Assembly: GCA_011369465.1 (NCBI GenBank)
Contig: DRQG01000084.1
Location: forward strand, 1 to 40,901
Source: Caldithrix abyssi
GTDB lineage: Bacteria > Calditrichota > Calditrichia > Calditrichales > Calditrichaceae
Direction of reading: 5' to 3'
DNA length: 40,901 bases
Part shown: piece after piece, positions 34,203 through 40,901 of the stretch
Layout of the letters: every line of letters starts with the position of its first letter
Numbering within the stretch: the stretch's first letter is position 1
The notes under the pieces: generated by a model
The model's database searches: none
What the model was told of the DNA's origin: nothing
What the model saw: the letters and a program-made list of their open reading frames with translations, nothing else
Position numbers and translations under genes: made by a program

Positions 34203-35300
34203 TTACTGCTGAAGCAATGCTATCTTTTTGTCCTTTATCGCTTCCAAAAGATAGGCCAGGGCTTCCGTTTCGCGCATTTCGGAAAGCAGACGGCGTAGTT
34301 TGTTGATCTGTTTCAGTTCATCGGGGCTCAGCAACAACTCTTCTTTACGGGTTCCGGACTCGTTCACATTTATGGCCGGGAAGAGACGTCGTTCCGCGCA
34401 AGCTTTGGACAGTACCAGATCCAGATTGCCCGTACCTTTGAATTCCTGAAAGATGACTTCGTCCATTCGGCTGCCCGTATCCACCAGAATAGAAGCGATG
34501 ATGGTTAATGAACCGCCGTCCTCAATGTTGCGTGCGGCGCCAAAAAAACGTCGCGGCCAGTCTAATGCGTTAGCGCCCAGTCCTCCGGAAAGCGTGCGGC
34601 TGAAGCTGTCGGTCTCTTTATTAAATGCCCGCCCCATACGGGTAAGCGAATCGATCAGCACCAGAACGTCGCCGCCCGATTCCGCCCGGCGCATGGCCGC
34701 ATTGAGCGTGAGCCGGGTGATGCGCAGATGGCTGCGCGCGTCTTCATCGGCGCTGGAAGAAAGAACCTGTACCCGTTCGAAACTGCGCTTAAAATCGGTT
34801 ACCTCTTCGGGACGTTCATCCACCAGCAGAACCAGCACCTCCACCTCGGGATGATTCACTTCCACCGCTTTGGCAATGTGCTGCAAGATGGTGGTTTTGC
34901 CGGCTTTCGGCGGCGAGATAATCAATCCGCGGGTACCTTTGCCCACAGGGACGATCAAATCCAGAACATTGCCGGTTAAATCATCTTCGCCCAACGACAT
35001 ACGCAATCGTTCATCAGGGCTGATACTGGTGCGCAATTTCAATTCTTTGGTTTTGACAAGGGCCTCTGCGGATAAATCGTTCACCCGTTCAATTTTTTTT
35101 AACTGCGGCTTTTTGTTTTGCCCTTCATAAGTGGCTTCGGCTAAGCCTGCTACAAAATGGCCTTCCCTCAGGTTGTATTGACGGATCAAATTCGCCGGCA
35201 CATAGGTATCGCTGTGCGTCGGCCGGAAATTGTTTTCTATACAGCGTAAAAAGCCAAAACCCTTATCGTATAATTCGAGATAACCCTTAACGGGTAACAT
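34203..35300 (-). CDS. rho: Transcription termination factor Rho, short form
   Basis: Rho is the hexameric RNA helicase that ends transcription. The 365 residues begin directly with the cold-shock RNA-binding domain (GYLELYDKGFGFLR; DTYVPANLIRQYNLREGHFVAG), followed by the RecA-like motor with Walker A ISPPKAGKTTILQ (about 128-140), VLLVDERPEEVTDF, the Walker B region DVLVLIDSLTRMGRAFN and SGGLGANALDWPRRFFGAARN. The helical Rho_N domain of longer homologues (about 419 residues in E. coli) is absent; an in-frame TGA 11 codons upstream shows it has not simply been missed. CAGGAG precedes the ATG. It lies downstream of the aminopeptidase gene, 262 bases away. Confidence 0.96.
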   Translation of the reverse strand: MLPVKGYLELYDKGFGFLRCIENNFRPTHSDTYVPANLIRQYNLREGHFVAGLAEATYEGQNKKPQLKKIERVNDLSAEALVKTKELKLRTSISPDERLRMSLGEDDLTGNVLDLIVPVGKGTRGLIISPPKAGKTTILQHIAKAVEVNHPEVEVLVLLVDERPEEVTDFKRSFERVQVLSSSADEDARSHLRITRLTLNAAMRRAESGGDVLVLIDSLTRMGRAFNKETDSFSRTLSGGLGANALDWPRRFFGAARNIEDGGSLTIIASILVDTGSRMDEVIFQEFKGTGNLDLVLSKACAERRLFPAINVNESGTRKEELLLSPDELKQINKLRRLLSEMRETEALAYLLEAIKDKKIALLQQ

Positions 35301-35562
35301 AACAACTCCTGTATATTTTGGAATATTGATTCAATGAAAATTAAAAAACATTAACTTATTAGTTTACGGACTGACAGCAGACTGTTTCGACTTCCGGTTA
35401 ACGATACGGCAATAACAATACGACGGTCTTGCCTGTAACGAAACAGAAAAAATGAGTCATCTATGCAAGTTTTGTTGTTATCCTGATTTTTGCTGAGTAA
35501 AGATCATGATCACATCTAAAATACGTTAATCGCAGGTATTGAAACATGAATAGAGAGCCGGA

Positions 35563-36519
35563 TTATACCAGAAGTTTTCCCTCATCCATTATGCATCGCT
35601 CATCCACATATACGGTTGGACGCGTGATTACTCCATCGATATGTACCCCCACATTACAGGTACCGCCCATACTGATATTGTTGCCAAAAGCAATGTGTAT
35701 CGTGCCCATCACTTTTTCGTCTTCCAATATAAGGCCGGTAATGGAAGCCTCATGGTTTGTGCCTATCCCCAGCTCCGCAATTGTACGGCCGGCCTGGCCA
35801 AAGGGTTCCAAAGCCGCCCTCAGCTTCTCCGCTTCCAGACCCCCTTCTATGGAAACGGCATAACCGTTTTCCACAACAACTTTTATGGGCTGTGTTTCAA
35901 TCTTTCCGATAGTAGCTACGGAAGCATCGATATAAAATACACCGTTGCTTTTACCTTCTTCGGGCATTAAAAAAGATTCGCCGCTGGGCAGGTTACCACC
36001 CTGTCCTTTTTCCAGAATCAATCCTGTGGAAGAAATGGCTTTTATACCCTCTATCGGCAAAACGATATCGGTTCCCAAAGAAGTAGTAACACGCGCAATC
36101 CTGCCGGCGTCCAGTATTTCCGATAACTTTAATGTACGCCGGGCAATTTCGTTGTAATCGGCCTTTAGGGTGCGGATCATTATGTCTTCCGTTATACCCG
36201 GCATGGTGGCTACCCGGGCGCCCTGTTTGCAAGCCTTGCGCCGGGCGTCAGTGTGTGTGACCGATTTTGTAGTTGGACAGACAACCACATCGTGCACGGC
36301 CATCATCTCCGCCACGGCAGGCGGGGGTTCCTGACCGTTCACCTCGGCAGGGGGCATAACCAGCATCAGAGCTTCGCGCGCCAGATTTTGGCCTTCTTCG
36401 TATAACGCTTTGCCGATGGCCAGTTTATTGTCATCGGTAACGATGAGCAGCGATTCATCGCCTTTTAATCCCAAACATGTGGTAAGCGCCGTTCGGGCGG
36501 CCTGTTTCATTTCCTGCAT
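35563..36519 (-). CDS. M29-like aminopeptidase (AmpS family)
   Basis: The 318-residue protein matches the aminopeptidase T / leucyl aminopeptidase-like family (COG2309, M29-related). Visible features are the N-terminal alpha/beta domain (LKGDESLLIVTDDNKLAIGKALYE; VVVCPTTKSVTHTDARRKA), TTSLGTDIVLPIEG, LPSGESFLMPEEG with a candidate metal-ligand Glu, ELGIGTNHEASITG, MGTIHIAFGNNISMGG and NVGVHIDGVI with His/Asp ligands. An AGGA lies about 9 bases before the ATG. No signal peptide is present, so it is cytoplasmic. Some relatives have other roles (e.g. NicX-type dioxygenases), so peptidase activity is likely but not certain. Confidence 0.83.
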   Translation of the reverse strand: MQEMKQAARTALTTCLGLKGDESLLIVTDDNKLAIGKALYEEGQNLAREALMLVMPPAEVNGQEPPPAVAEMMAVHDVVVCPTTKSVTHTDARRKACKQGARVATMPGITEDIMIRTLKADYNEIARRTLKLSEILDAGRIARVTTSLGTDIVLPIEGIKAISSTGLILEKGQGGNLPSGESFLMPEEGKSNGVFYIDASVATIGKIETQPIKVVVENGYAVSIEGGLEAEKLRAALEPFGQAGRTIAELGIGTNHEASITGLILEDEKVMGTIHIAFGNNISMGGTCNVGVHIDGVITRPTVYVDERCIMDEGKLLV

Positions 36520-36664
36520 AGGTCGTTTTCCTGGTTTTAAATCGAAAAGCTGACTAAAAATAATAAATTACCGCTATTCGAAAGGAATGCAAAGATACGA
36601 ATAAAAACATTCGGATGCTAATTATACATCGATTTGAGTAATATATTGTTTATCATTTTGCCTT

Positions 36665-36679
36665 ATATTCTCAGAATAT
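36665..36679. promoter_or_regulatory. Palindrome upstream of the hemolysin III gene
   Basis: A perfect 15-base dyad ATATTCT-C-AGAATAT lies 15 bases before the start codon of the gene at 36695. Its place between promoter and start would suit a repressor site. The 175-base divergent gap shows no clear -35/-10 pair. Confidence 0.4.
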
Positions 36680-36694
36680 TTATTTTCTATCGCT

Positions 36695-37351
36695 ATGACG
36701 CCAACAGATAATATAAAACTATATTCTGACCGGGAAGAAAAGATCAACATATTATCCCATGGATCCGGACTGCTGTTGAGTATTTTGGCCTTGCCTTTGT
36801 TGGTCTTTCGGGCTATCCGGCAAGGCGATGTGTTGCAGACCGTTTCTTTCGCTGTCTTCGGTATAAGTTTGATTGTATTATATGCAGCTTCTTTTTTTTA
36901 CCACAAAGCCCGACATCCCGAAAAGCGAAAGCGACTGCGTATTTTTGATCACGCTTCCATTTATGTTCTCATTGCCGGAACTTATACACCGTTTACCCTG
37001 TTGGTATTGAAAGGTAACCTCGGTTGGCTTATTTTTGGCATAAGCTGGGGAATGGCATTAACGGGAATTGTAATAAAACTGTTTTTCACCGGGCGGTTCG
37101 GAATCATTTCCACTCTGATGTATGTTTTTATGGGCTGGCTTATCGTTTTTGCCATAAAACCTTTAATCAATAATTTCTCTGCCGAGGGGCTGGGCTGGTT
37201 GTTTGCCGGAGGGGGGGCATATACCCTGGGAGCAGTTATTTACGGGATAAAAAAGCTGCATTACAACCATGCTGTTTTTCATATTTTTGTTCTGGTGGGA
37301 AGCGCCTGCCATTTTGTGTCGGTTTATTTTTATATAGCGCCGGCCCGGTAG
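36695..37351 (+). CDS. Hemolysin III family membrane protein (PAQR-like)
   Basis: The 218-residue protein has seven membrane segments and the family's conserved motifs: EKINILSHGSGLLLS near the N-terminus, ASFFYHKARHPEKRKRLRIFDHASIYVLIAGTYTPF (the S-x-x-x-H and D-H pairs that bind zinc in PAQR proteins), and a C-terminal HNHAVFHIFVLVGSACHFVSVYFYI-like end with the H-x-x-x-H pair. Bacterial homologues (YqfA/TrhA) affect membrane fluidity; haemolytic activity is not implied. It is followed 34 bases later by the DUF2007 gene. Confidence 0.92.
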   Translation: MTPTDNIKLYSDREEKINILSHGSGLLLSILALPLLVFRAIRQGDVLQTVSFAVFGISLIVLYAASFFYHKARHPEKRKRLRIFDHASIYVLIAGTYTPFTLLVLKGNLGWLIFGISWGMALTGIVIKLFFTGRFGIISTLMYVFMGWLIVFAIKPLINNFSAEGLGWLFAGGGAYTLGAVIYGIKKLHYNHAVFHIFVLVGSACHFVSVYFYIAPAR

Positions 37352-37385
37352 TTATATCCAAACCAGTAAGTAAAAGGAAGTCACT

Positions 37386-37610
37386 ATGTCCGAACTTGTT
37401 TTAATAAAGAATTTTCCCAACCGGGCTTTTGCCGAGCAGGCGCAAAAAGTGCTGGAGGCGCGTCAAATCCCCAGCGTGTTAAAATCGCCCGATACGGGAA
37501 TTTTCGGAACTTCGTCGGTTTCCGTTGCCAGCGGCGTGGATTTATATGTGGATGAAGAAAACAGTCAAAAAGCGGCAGAGCTGTTAAACGCCCTGTATGA
37601 CGGCATATAA
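37386..37610 (+). CDS. DUF2007 protein
   Basis: The 74-residue protein is a DUF2007-type putative signal-transducing protein with a ferredoxin-like fold. It opens with LVLIKNFPNRAFAEQAQKVLEARQIPSVLKSPD, has the family's GVDLYVDEENSQKAAELL end, and is otherwise unadorned. An AAAAGGAAG precedes the ATG. It is the second gene behind the hemolysin III homologue and is convergent with the exchanger gene, whose stop is only 7 bases away. Function is unknown. Confidence 0.88.
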   Translation: MSELVLIKNFPNRAFAEQAQKVLEARQIPSVLKSPDTGIFGTSSVSVASGVDLYVDEENSQKAAELLNALYDGI

Positions 37611-37617
37611 AATAGCC

Positions 37618-38544
37618 TTACTTGTGCATAAAAATGGTTATCCAGAGGATCAGATTAAGCGTAATCAACAAACCTGCCTCGAAGCGGGAAATTTTCCAGC
37701 CGGTACGCATAAACAAAACCGCAACGGCGGCAACGCCCGTGAGCAGAACAACATCCATATAAGCTCCCGAATCAATCTGCATCGGGCGGATCATAGCCGC
37801 CAGTCCCAGTACACCCAACAGGTTAAAGATATTACTGCCAATCAGGTTACCGGCCGATATGCCGTGTTTTCCGCGTACCACAGCCACCAGAGATGTGGCA
37901 AACTCCGGCGCTGAGGTACCGGCGGCCACAACGGTTACGCCGATCACCCATTCCGATACCCCGAAATGTCGGGCGATGAGCGTTGCCGATTCCACTAAAA
38001 AATGCCCGCCAGCCACGATTGCAGCCAGACCGATGAGCAAACGCGGTATTTCGAACCAATGGAATTCGCCGATCTCAATTTCCTCCTCCGGCGCTTCCTT
38101 TTTTACAAACAGAAGAATGATGTAAGCGACGAGCATGGCAAATAAGATGATGCCTTCCCAGCGGTTGATTTGCAGATTATATAAAAAAACCAGCAGTATT
38201 CCCGAAGAGGCCAGCAATAACGCCCCGTCACGCCTGACCAGTTTGCGGGTTGTGGTAACCGCTTTAATCAGAGCCACACCGCCGAGGATAAATCCCAGAT
38301 TGAAAATGTTTGAACCGACGACATTACCTACGGAAATACTGGTCTGTCCTTTTAAGGCGGCGGAAATCGTAACGGCAAATTCCGGCGCCGATGTTCCGAA
38401 GGCCACTACCGTCAAACCGATCACCAGTTCCGAGATACCCAGCCGTCCGGCAATACGCGCGGAGGCCTCCACTAACCAAACAGCGCCAAGCCACAGTGCT
38501 ACGATGCTTCCGAGTAGAATCAGACTGTTCCAGAATATGAGCAT
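37618..38544 (-). CDS. Calcium/sodium exchanger (YrbG family)
   Basis: I placed the start at 38544, where GAAGGAAGA precedes the ATG and the product begins with the first membrane segment (MLIFWNSLILLGSIVALWLG); a start at 38598 would add 18 residues. The 308 residues form ten hydrophobic segments in two inverted halves, each with the ion-binding alpha-repeat: AFGTSAPEFAVTISAALKGQ with VGNVVGSNIFNLG, and AAGTSAPEFATSLVAVV with AGNLIGSNIFNLLG. The Glu in each GTSAPEF coordinates Ca2+/Na+. It exchanges cations across the inner membrane. Confidence 0.93.
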   Translation of the reverse strand: MLIFWNSLILLGSIVALWLGAVWLVEASARIAGRLGISELVIGLTVVAFGTSAPEFAVTISAALKGQTSISVGNVVGSNIFNLGFILGGVALIKAVTTTRKLVRRDGALLLASSGILLVFLYNLQINRWEGIILFAMLVAYIILLFVKKEAPEEEIEIGEFHWFEIPRLLIGLAAIVAGGHFLVESATLIARHFGVSEWVIGVTVVAAGTSAPEFATSLVAVVRGKHGISAGNLIGSNIFNLLGVLGLAAMIRPMQIDSGAYMDVVLLTGVAAVAVLFMRTGWKISRFEAGLLITLNLILWITIFMHK

Positions 38545-38778
38545 TCTTCTTCCTTCTGATAAAACAATAAACTTAGCAAATGCAGGTATAAGATGCAAAG
38601 TGGACGAAGGATAAACGGCATAACCTGATGGTGTTAAAATTATGAAGAGGGTAAATTTTTGTTTTTTCTTCGCTTTTTAGAAATGGCAATATTTGTTATA
38701 TTTTTTTGCTAACGAAGATCGGACTCAAGTCGAAAAACGAAATGAACCTAATACACCCAATCAGTGAAAGGGACTTCG

Positions 38779-40416
38779 ATGATCTGTATTTTACACGGAT
38801 ACCTGCTCGAAGGTTCGGGTAGTAATTTGTGGACGCGTGCCGTTATTACCTCGCTTTGCCGTCAGGGCGAAACGGTGCACCTGTTTTGCCAGGAAAATCA
38901 TCCGGAAGTGTACGATTTTATAAGCGAGGCCTATGCCTATGACGCAACATTGCAAAAATCAGTTCTATTTCAACGGGAGTCGCCTTACAAGGGGCGCTGC
39001 ATCCTGCACAAACCGTGGATTGGCGAAACGCTGCCCGTGTACGTTTGGGACAAATACGAAGAATACAGCGACGTCCGTCCAATGACCGAACTTAGCGATG
39101 AAGAAATAGAAGTCTATATCCAGCGCAATCTTTCCTGCTTAAAAAAGATTATTGATGAAAACGACATCCGAGTTTTACACGCGAATCATGCTGTGTTAAT
39201 GTCGGTTGTGGCGCGTCGTATATATTCGGATCTGGGCCTTTCTTATTCCATTATGCCTCACGGCAGCGCGATCGAATATGCCGTAAAGAAAGACGCCCGT
39301 CTGTTTGCGCTGGCCGAAGATGCCTTTGCAGAGGCAAAACGTATTTTTGTTATCGGCAAAGAAATCCGGCAGAGAGTTGCACAACTCTTTCCATCCATCC
39401 CGGATATTGAAAAAAAGATGGTTCATTTAAACCTGGGCGTGGATACGGCTTTGTTTAAACCGATCGAACCTTCCGAACGACGGCAAAATATAGAGCGCCT
39501 CTGCCGTCAAATTGAAGGTACGCCCAGAGGCAGAAGCAGACAGCAAAGCAGCGATTTTTTCAGACAGCTTCATACGGATTTACCGGCTGAAACTCTGCAA
39601 AAAATTATAGCCGCCGCATCCGATTACAATGGAAAACGAACCGACGAAGACGCCGAAGAGAAACTTCTGTCCGTTGACTGGCAGAAAGAGAAAATTATCC
39701 TTTATGTGGGACGGATCATATCGGGCAAAGGAGTGCATTCGATTATTACGGCTTTGCCGCCGGTGCTTAAGCGGTATCCGCAAACGCGTCTGGTTGTTGT
39801 GGGGCACGGCCCCCTTCGCGAGCCGCTGGAGGCTTTTTTGTGGGCGCTGCGTAACGGGGATAAGGAACTGGCCTGGGAAATTATCCGCCAAGGCCGGGCT
39901 TTGGAAGGCGTTGCCGGCGAGGAGGTATTGAAAGAAAGCGAATATTATTTGCAAAACCTTAAAGAACAGGGGAAGCTGGAGGCCTATTTTGCTGACGCCG
40001 CAGAACATTTAAAAGAAGATACGGTTGTTTTTACCGGCTACCTGACGCACAACGAACTGCGTTATTTATTCCCCGCCAGCGATGTGGCCATCTTTCCTTC
40101 TGTTGTAGCTGAAGCGGGGCCGCTGGTGTTCCTGGAAGCTATGGCCTCGGGTTGCTTTCCGATCGGTACCTACTTTGCCGGAATGGCGGCCAGTATCGAT
40201 TCTACCGAAAGCTATGTGTCCGAAGCAGTACAAAATTTGATGAAGCTGCGTCCCGAACCGCAGCATACCGTCTCCGATCTGGTAACAAATATTCAGGGGG
40301 CCTTGAATTTGGACCCGGCCTACCGGCAGGCCCTGCGTCGATTAGCCGTAGAAAAATACGACTGGAGCAGCATCAGCCGCCGTTTTAGCCGGGAGCTGGA
40401 AGACATGGCCGGTTAA
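38779..40416 (+). CDS. GT4-family glycosyltransferase
   Basis: I chose the ATG at 38779, preceded by GAAAGGGA, over the upstream in-frame GTG at 38764. The 545-residue GT-B fold enzyme starts ICILHGYLLEGSGSNLWTRAV, with a Rossmann N-domain, then IRVLHANHAVLMSVVARRI and YSIMPHGSAIEYAVKKD. The C-domain has ILYVGRIISGKGVHSIITALP, RLVVVGHGPLREPLEAFL and the donor-binding E-x7-E in VVAEAGPLVFLEAMASG. A helical insertion of about 100 residues (GDKELAWEIIRQGRALEG..) lies between these C-domain motifs and makes it longer than a usual 380-420-residue GT4. The acceptor is unknown; sugar-nucleotide transfer in surface polysaccharide or glycolipid synthesis is likely. Confidence 0.87.
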   Translation: MICILHGYLLEGSGSNLWTRAVITSLCRQGETVHLFCQENHPEVYDFISEAYAYDATLQKSVLFQRESPYKGRCILHKPWIGETLPVYVWDKYEEYSDVRPMTELSDEEIEVYIQRNLSCLKKIIDENDIRVLHANHAVLMSVVARRIYSDLGLSYSIMPHGSAIEYAVKKDARLFALAEDAFAEAKRIFVIGKEIRQRVAQLFPSIPDIEKKMVHLNLGVDTALFKPIEPSERRQNIERLCRQIEGTPRGRSRQQSSDFFRQLHTDLPAETLQKIIAAASDYNGKRTDEDAEEKLLSVDWQKEKIILYVGRIISGKGVHSIITALPPVLKRYPQTRLVVVGHGPLREPLEAFLWALRNGDKELAWEIIRQGRALEGVAGEEVLKESEYYLQNLKEQGKLEAYFADAAEHLKEDTVVFTGYLTHNELRYLFPASDVAIFPSVVAEAGPLVFLEAMASGCFPIGTYFAGMAASIDSTESYVSEAVQNLMKLRPEPQHTVSDLVTNIQGALNLDPAYRQALRRLAVEKYDWSSISRRFSRELEDMAG

Positions 40417-40901
40417 TGCGATATGAAGTGAAGAGTTATGCGGTATTTATATGATGTAATGGCGTCATGGTTCTATGGGTGAGCCCTGAGCCTGTCGAGC
40501 CCTGAGCCTGTCGAAGGGCTTACCGTGACGCTGTTATTGTCATCCTGAGCTTAGCTTGTCCCGATTGTCGGGATCGATGCAGGTACGCGTTCCCTTCGAC
40601 AAGCTCAGGGAACGAAGGCTGAGTTTAACAAAGCCAATGATTTCTTTCGATAGGCTCACCCTTCGACAGGCTCACCCTTCGATAGGCTCACCCTTCGACA
40701 GGCTCCATTAGATTCCCCTCAAAGGGAATCTAAAAAATTAATTGTAGTCGTAGCTTTCTTTTTTGCTACTTTTTTCTTTGTTGACAAGTGTTAAAATGTG
40801 GATAACTTTTAAACCAACTGACAAAAGATTGAGTAAGCCTATGACAAGCTCAAAGCGAAAATGCTTATTCCCTGATGCAGGCCCAGTCTTTTTGTGTGCT
40901 C
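40417..40901. repeat. Non-coding stretch with TTCGACAGGCTC repeats and hairpins
   Basis: No gene is visible in these 485 bases. Two exact 16-base direct repeats GAGCCCTGAGCCTGTC lie at 40481-40512. Their complement type recurs as CCCTTCGACAAGCTCAGGG (40592-40610) and as four tandem copies of TTCGAYAGGCTCACCC at 40646-40705, alternating T/C at the Y. Hairpins are TCCCGA-TTG-TCGGGA (40559-40573) and TAGATTCCC-CTCAAA-GGGAATCTA (40709-40732); the latter has no U-tail in either direction. A TTGACA at 40781-40786 has no clear -10. Confidence 0.75.

Noticed and set aside
36695-37351. Haemolysin toxin
   Set aside because: The hemolysin III name is historical; the PAQR-like motifs point to a membrane homeostasis protein.
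40709-40732. Intrinsic terminator for the glycosyltransferase gene
   Set aside because: The 9-bp hairpin lies about 290 bases downstream and is followed by A's on the plus strand, not T's.

Overview
The window reads as a chromosomal segment from a Gram-negative bacterium of the FCB superphylum, most like Calditrichota or a neighbouring lineage. The grounds are secreted proteins ending in a YPNPFNP-type sorting tail (13545-14885 and 24686-27082), a TonB-dependent receptor with an N-terminal carboxypeptidase-regulatory-like domain, lipoproteins, a DcaP-like porin, strong AGGAGG ribosome binding sites and moderate GC. The phylum is an inference. No tRNA, rRNA, CRISPR array, prophage or insertion sequence was seen.

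Region 1 (1-14.9 kb) is dominated by four paralogous YtcJ-type metal-dependent amidohydrolases. One is cut by the window start. The three complete copies carry export signals and keep the full set of metal and catalytic residues. Around them lie a SnoaL-like protein, a membrane-anchored FlgO-like/TPR protein on the opposite strand, two outer-membrane barrel proteins (one DcaP-like), a DUF4136 lipoprotein, a multi-spanning GAP/LysE-like exporter and an HAF-repeat secreted protein. From 4.5 to 14.9 kb all genes run on the plus strand with short gaps. This looks like a cell-envelope pathway: uptake through the outer membrane, hydrolysis of amide or carbamate-like bonds outside the cytoplasm, and transport. 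The substrate is unknown. A secreted protein with Vps62-like motifs follows (15.0-16.5 kb).

Region 2 (16.5-21.6 kb, minus strand) is a methionine biosynthesis unit, metY-metX-lysC. It is preceded by a near-consensus promoter, a SAM-I riboswitch and an intrinsic terminator. The gaps inside this unit are unusually long and hold composite short repeats. One repeat copy carries a clean 20-bp palindromic insertion relative to the other.

Region 3 (21.7-24.4 kb, minus strand) encodes a biotin carboxylase, a biotin carrier protein and a MobA-like nucleotidyltransferase, tightly packed. Region 4 (24.7-34.2 kb) holds a large secreted BNR-like protein, a TonB receptor with a lipoprotein partner, an SGNH hydrolase, a cold-shock protein, a TauE/SafE permease and a secreted GH39-like glycosidase. 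Region 5 (34.2-40.4 kb) is housekeeping: a short Rho factor, an M29-like aminopeptidase, a hemolysin III homologue, a DUF2007 protein, a Na+/Ca2+ exchanger and a GT4 glycosyltransferase. The window ends in an untranslated stretch full of TTCGACAGGCTC-type repeats.
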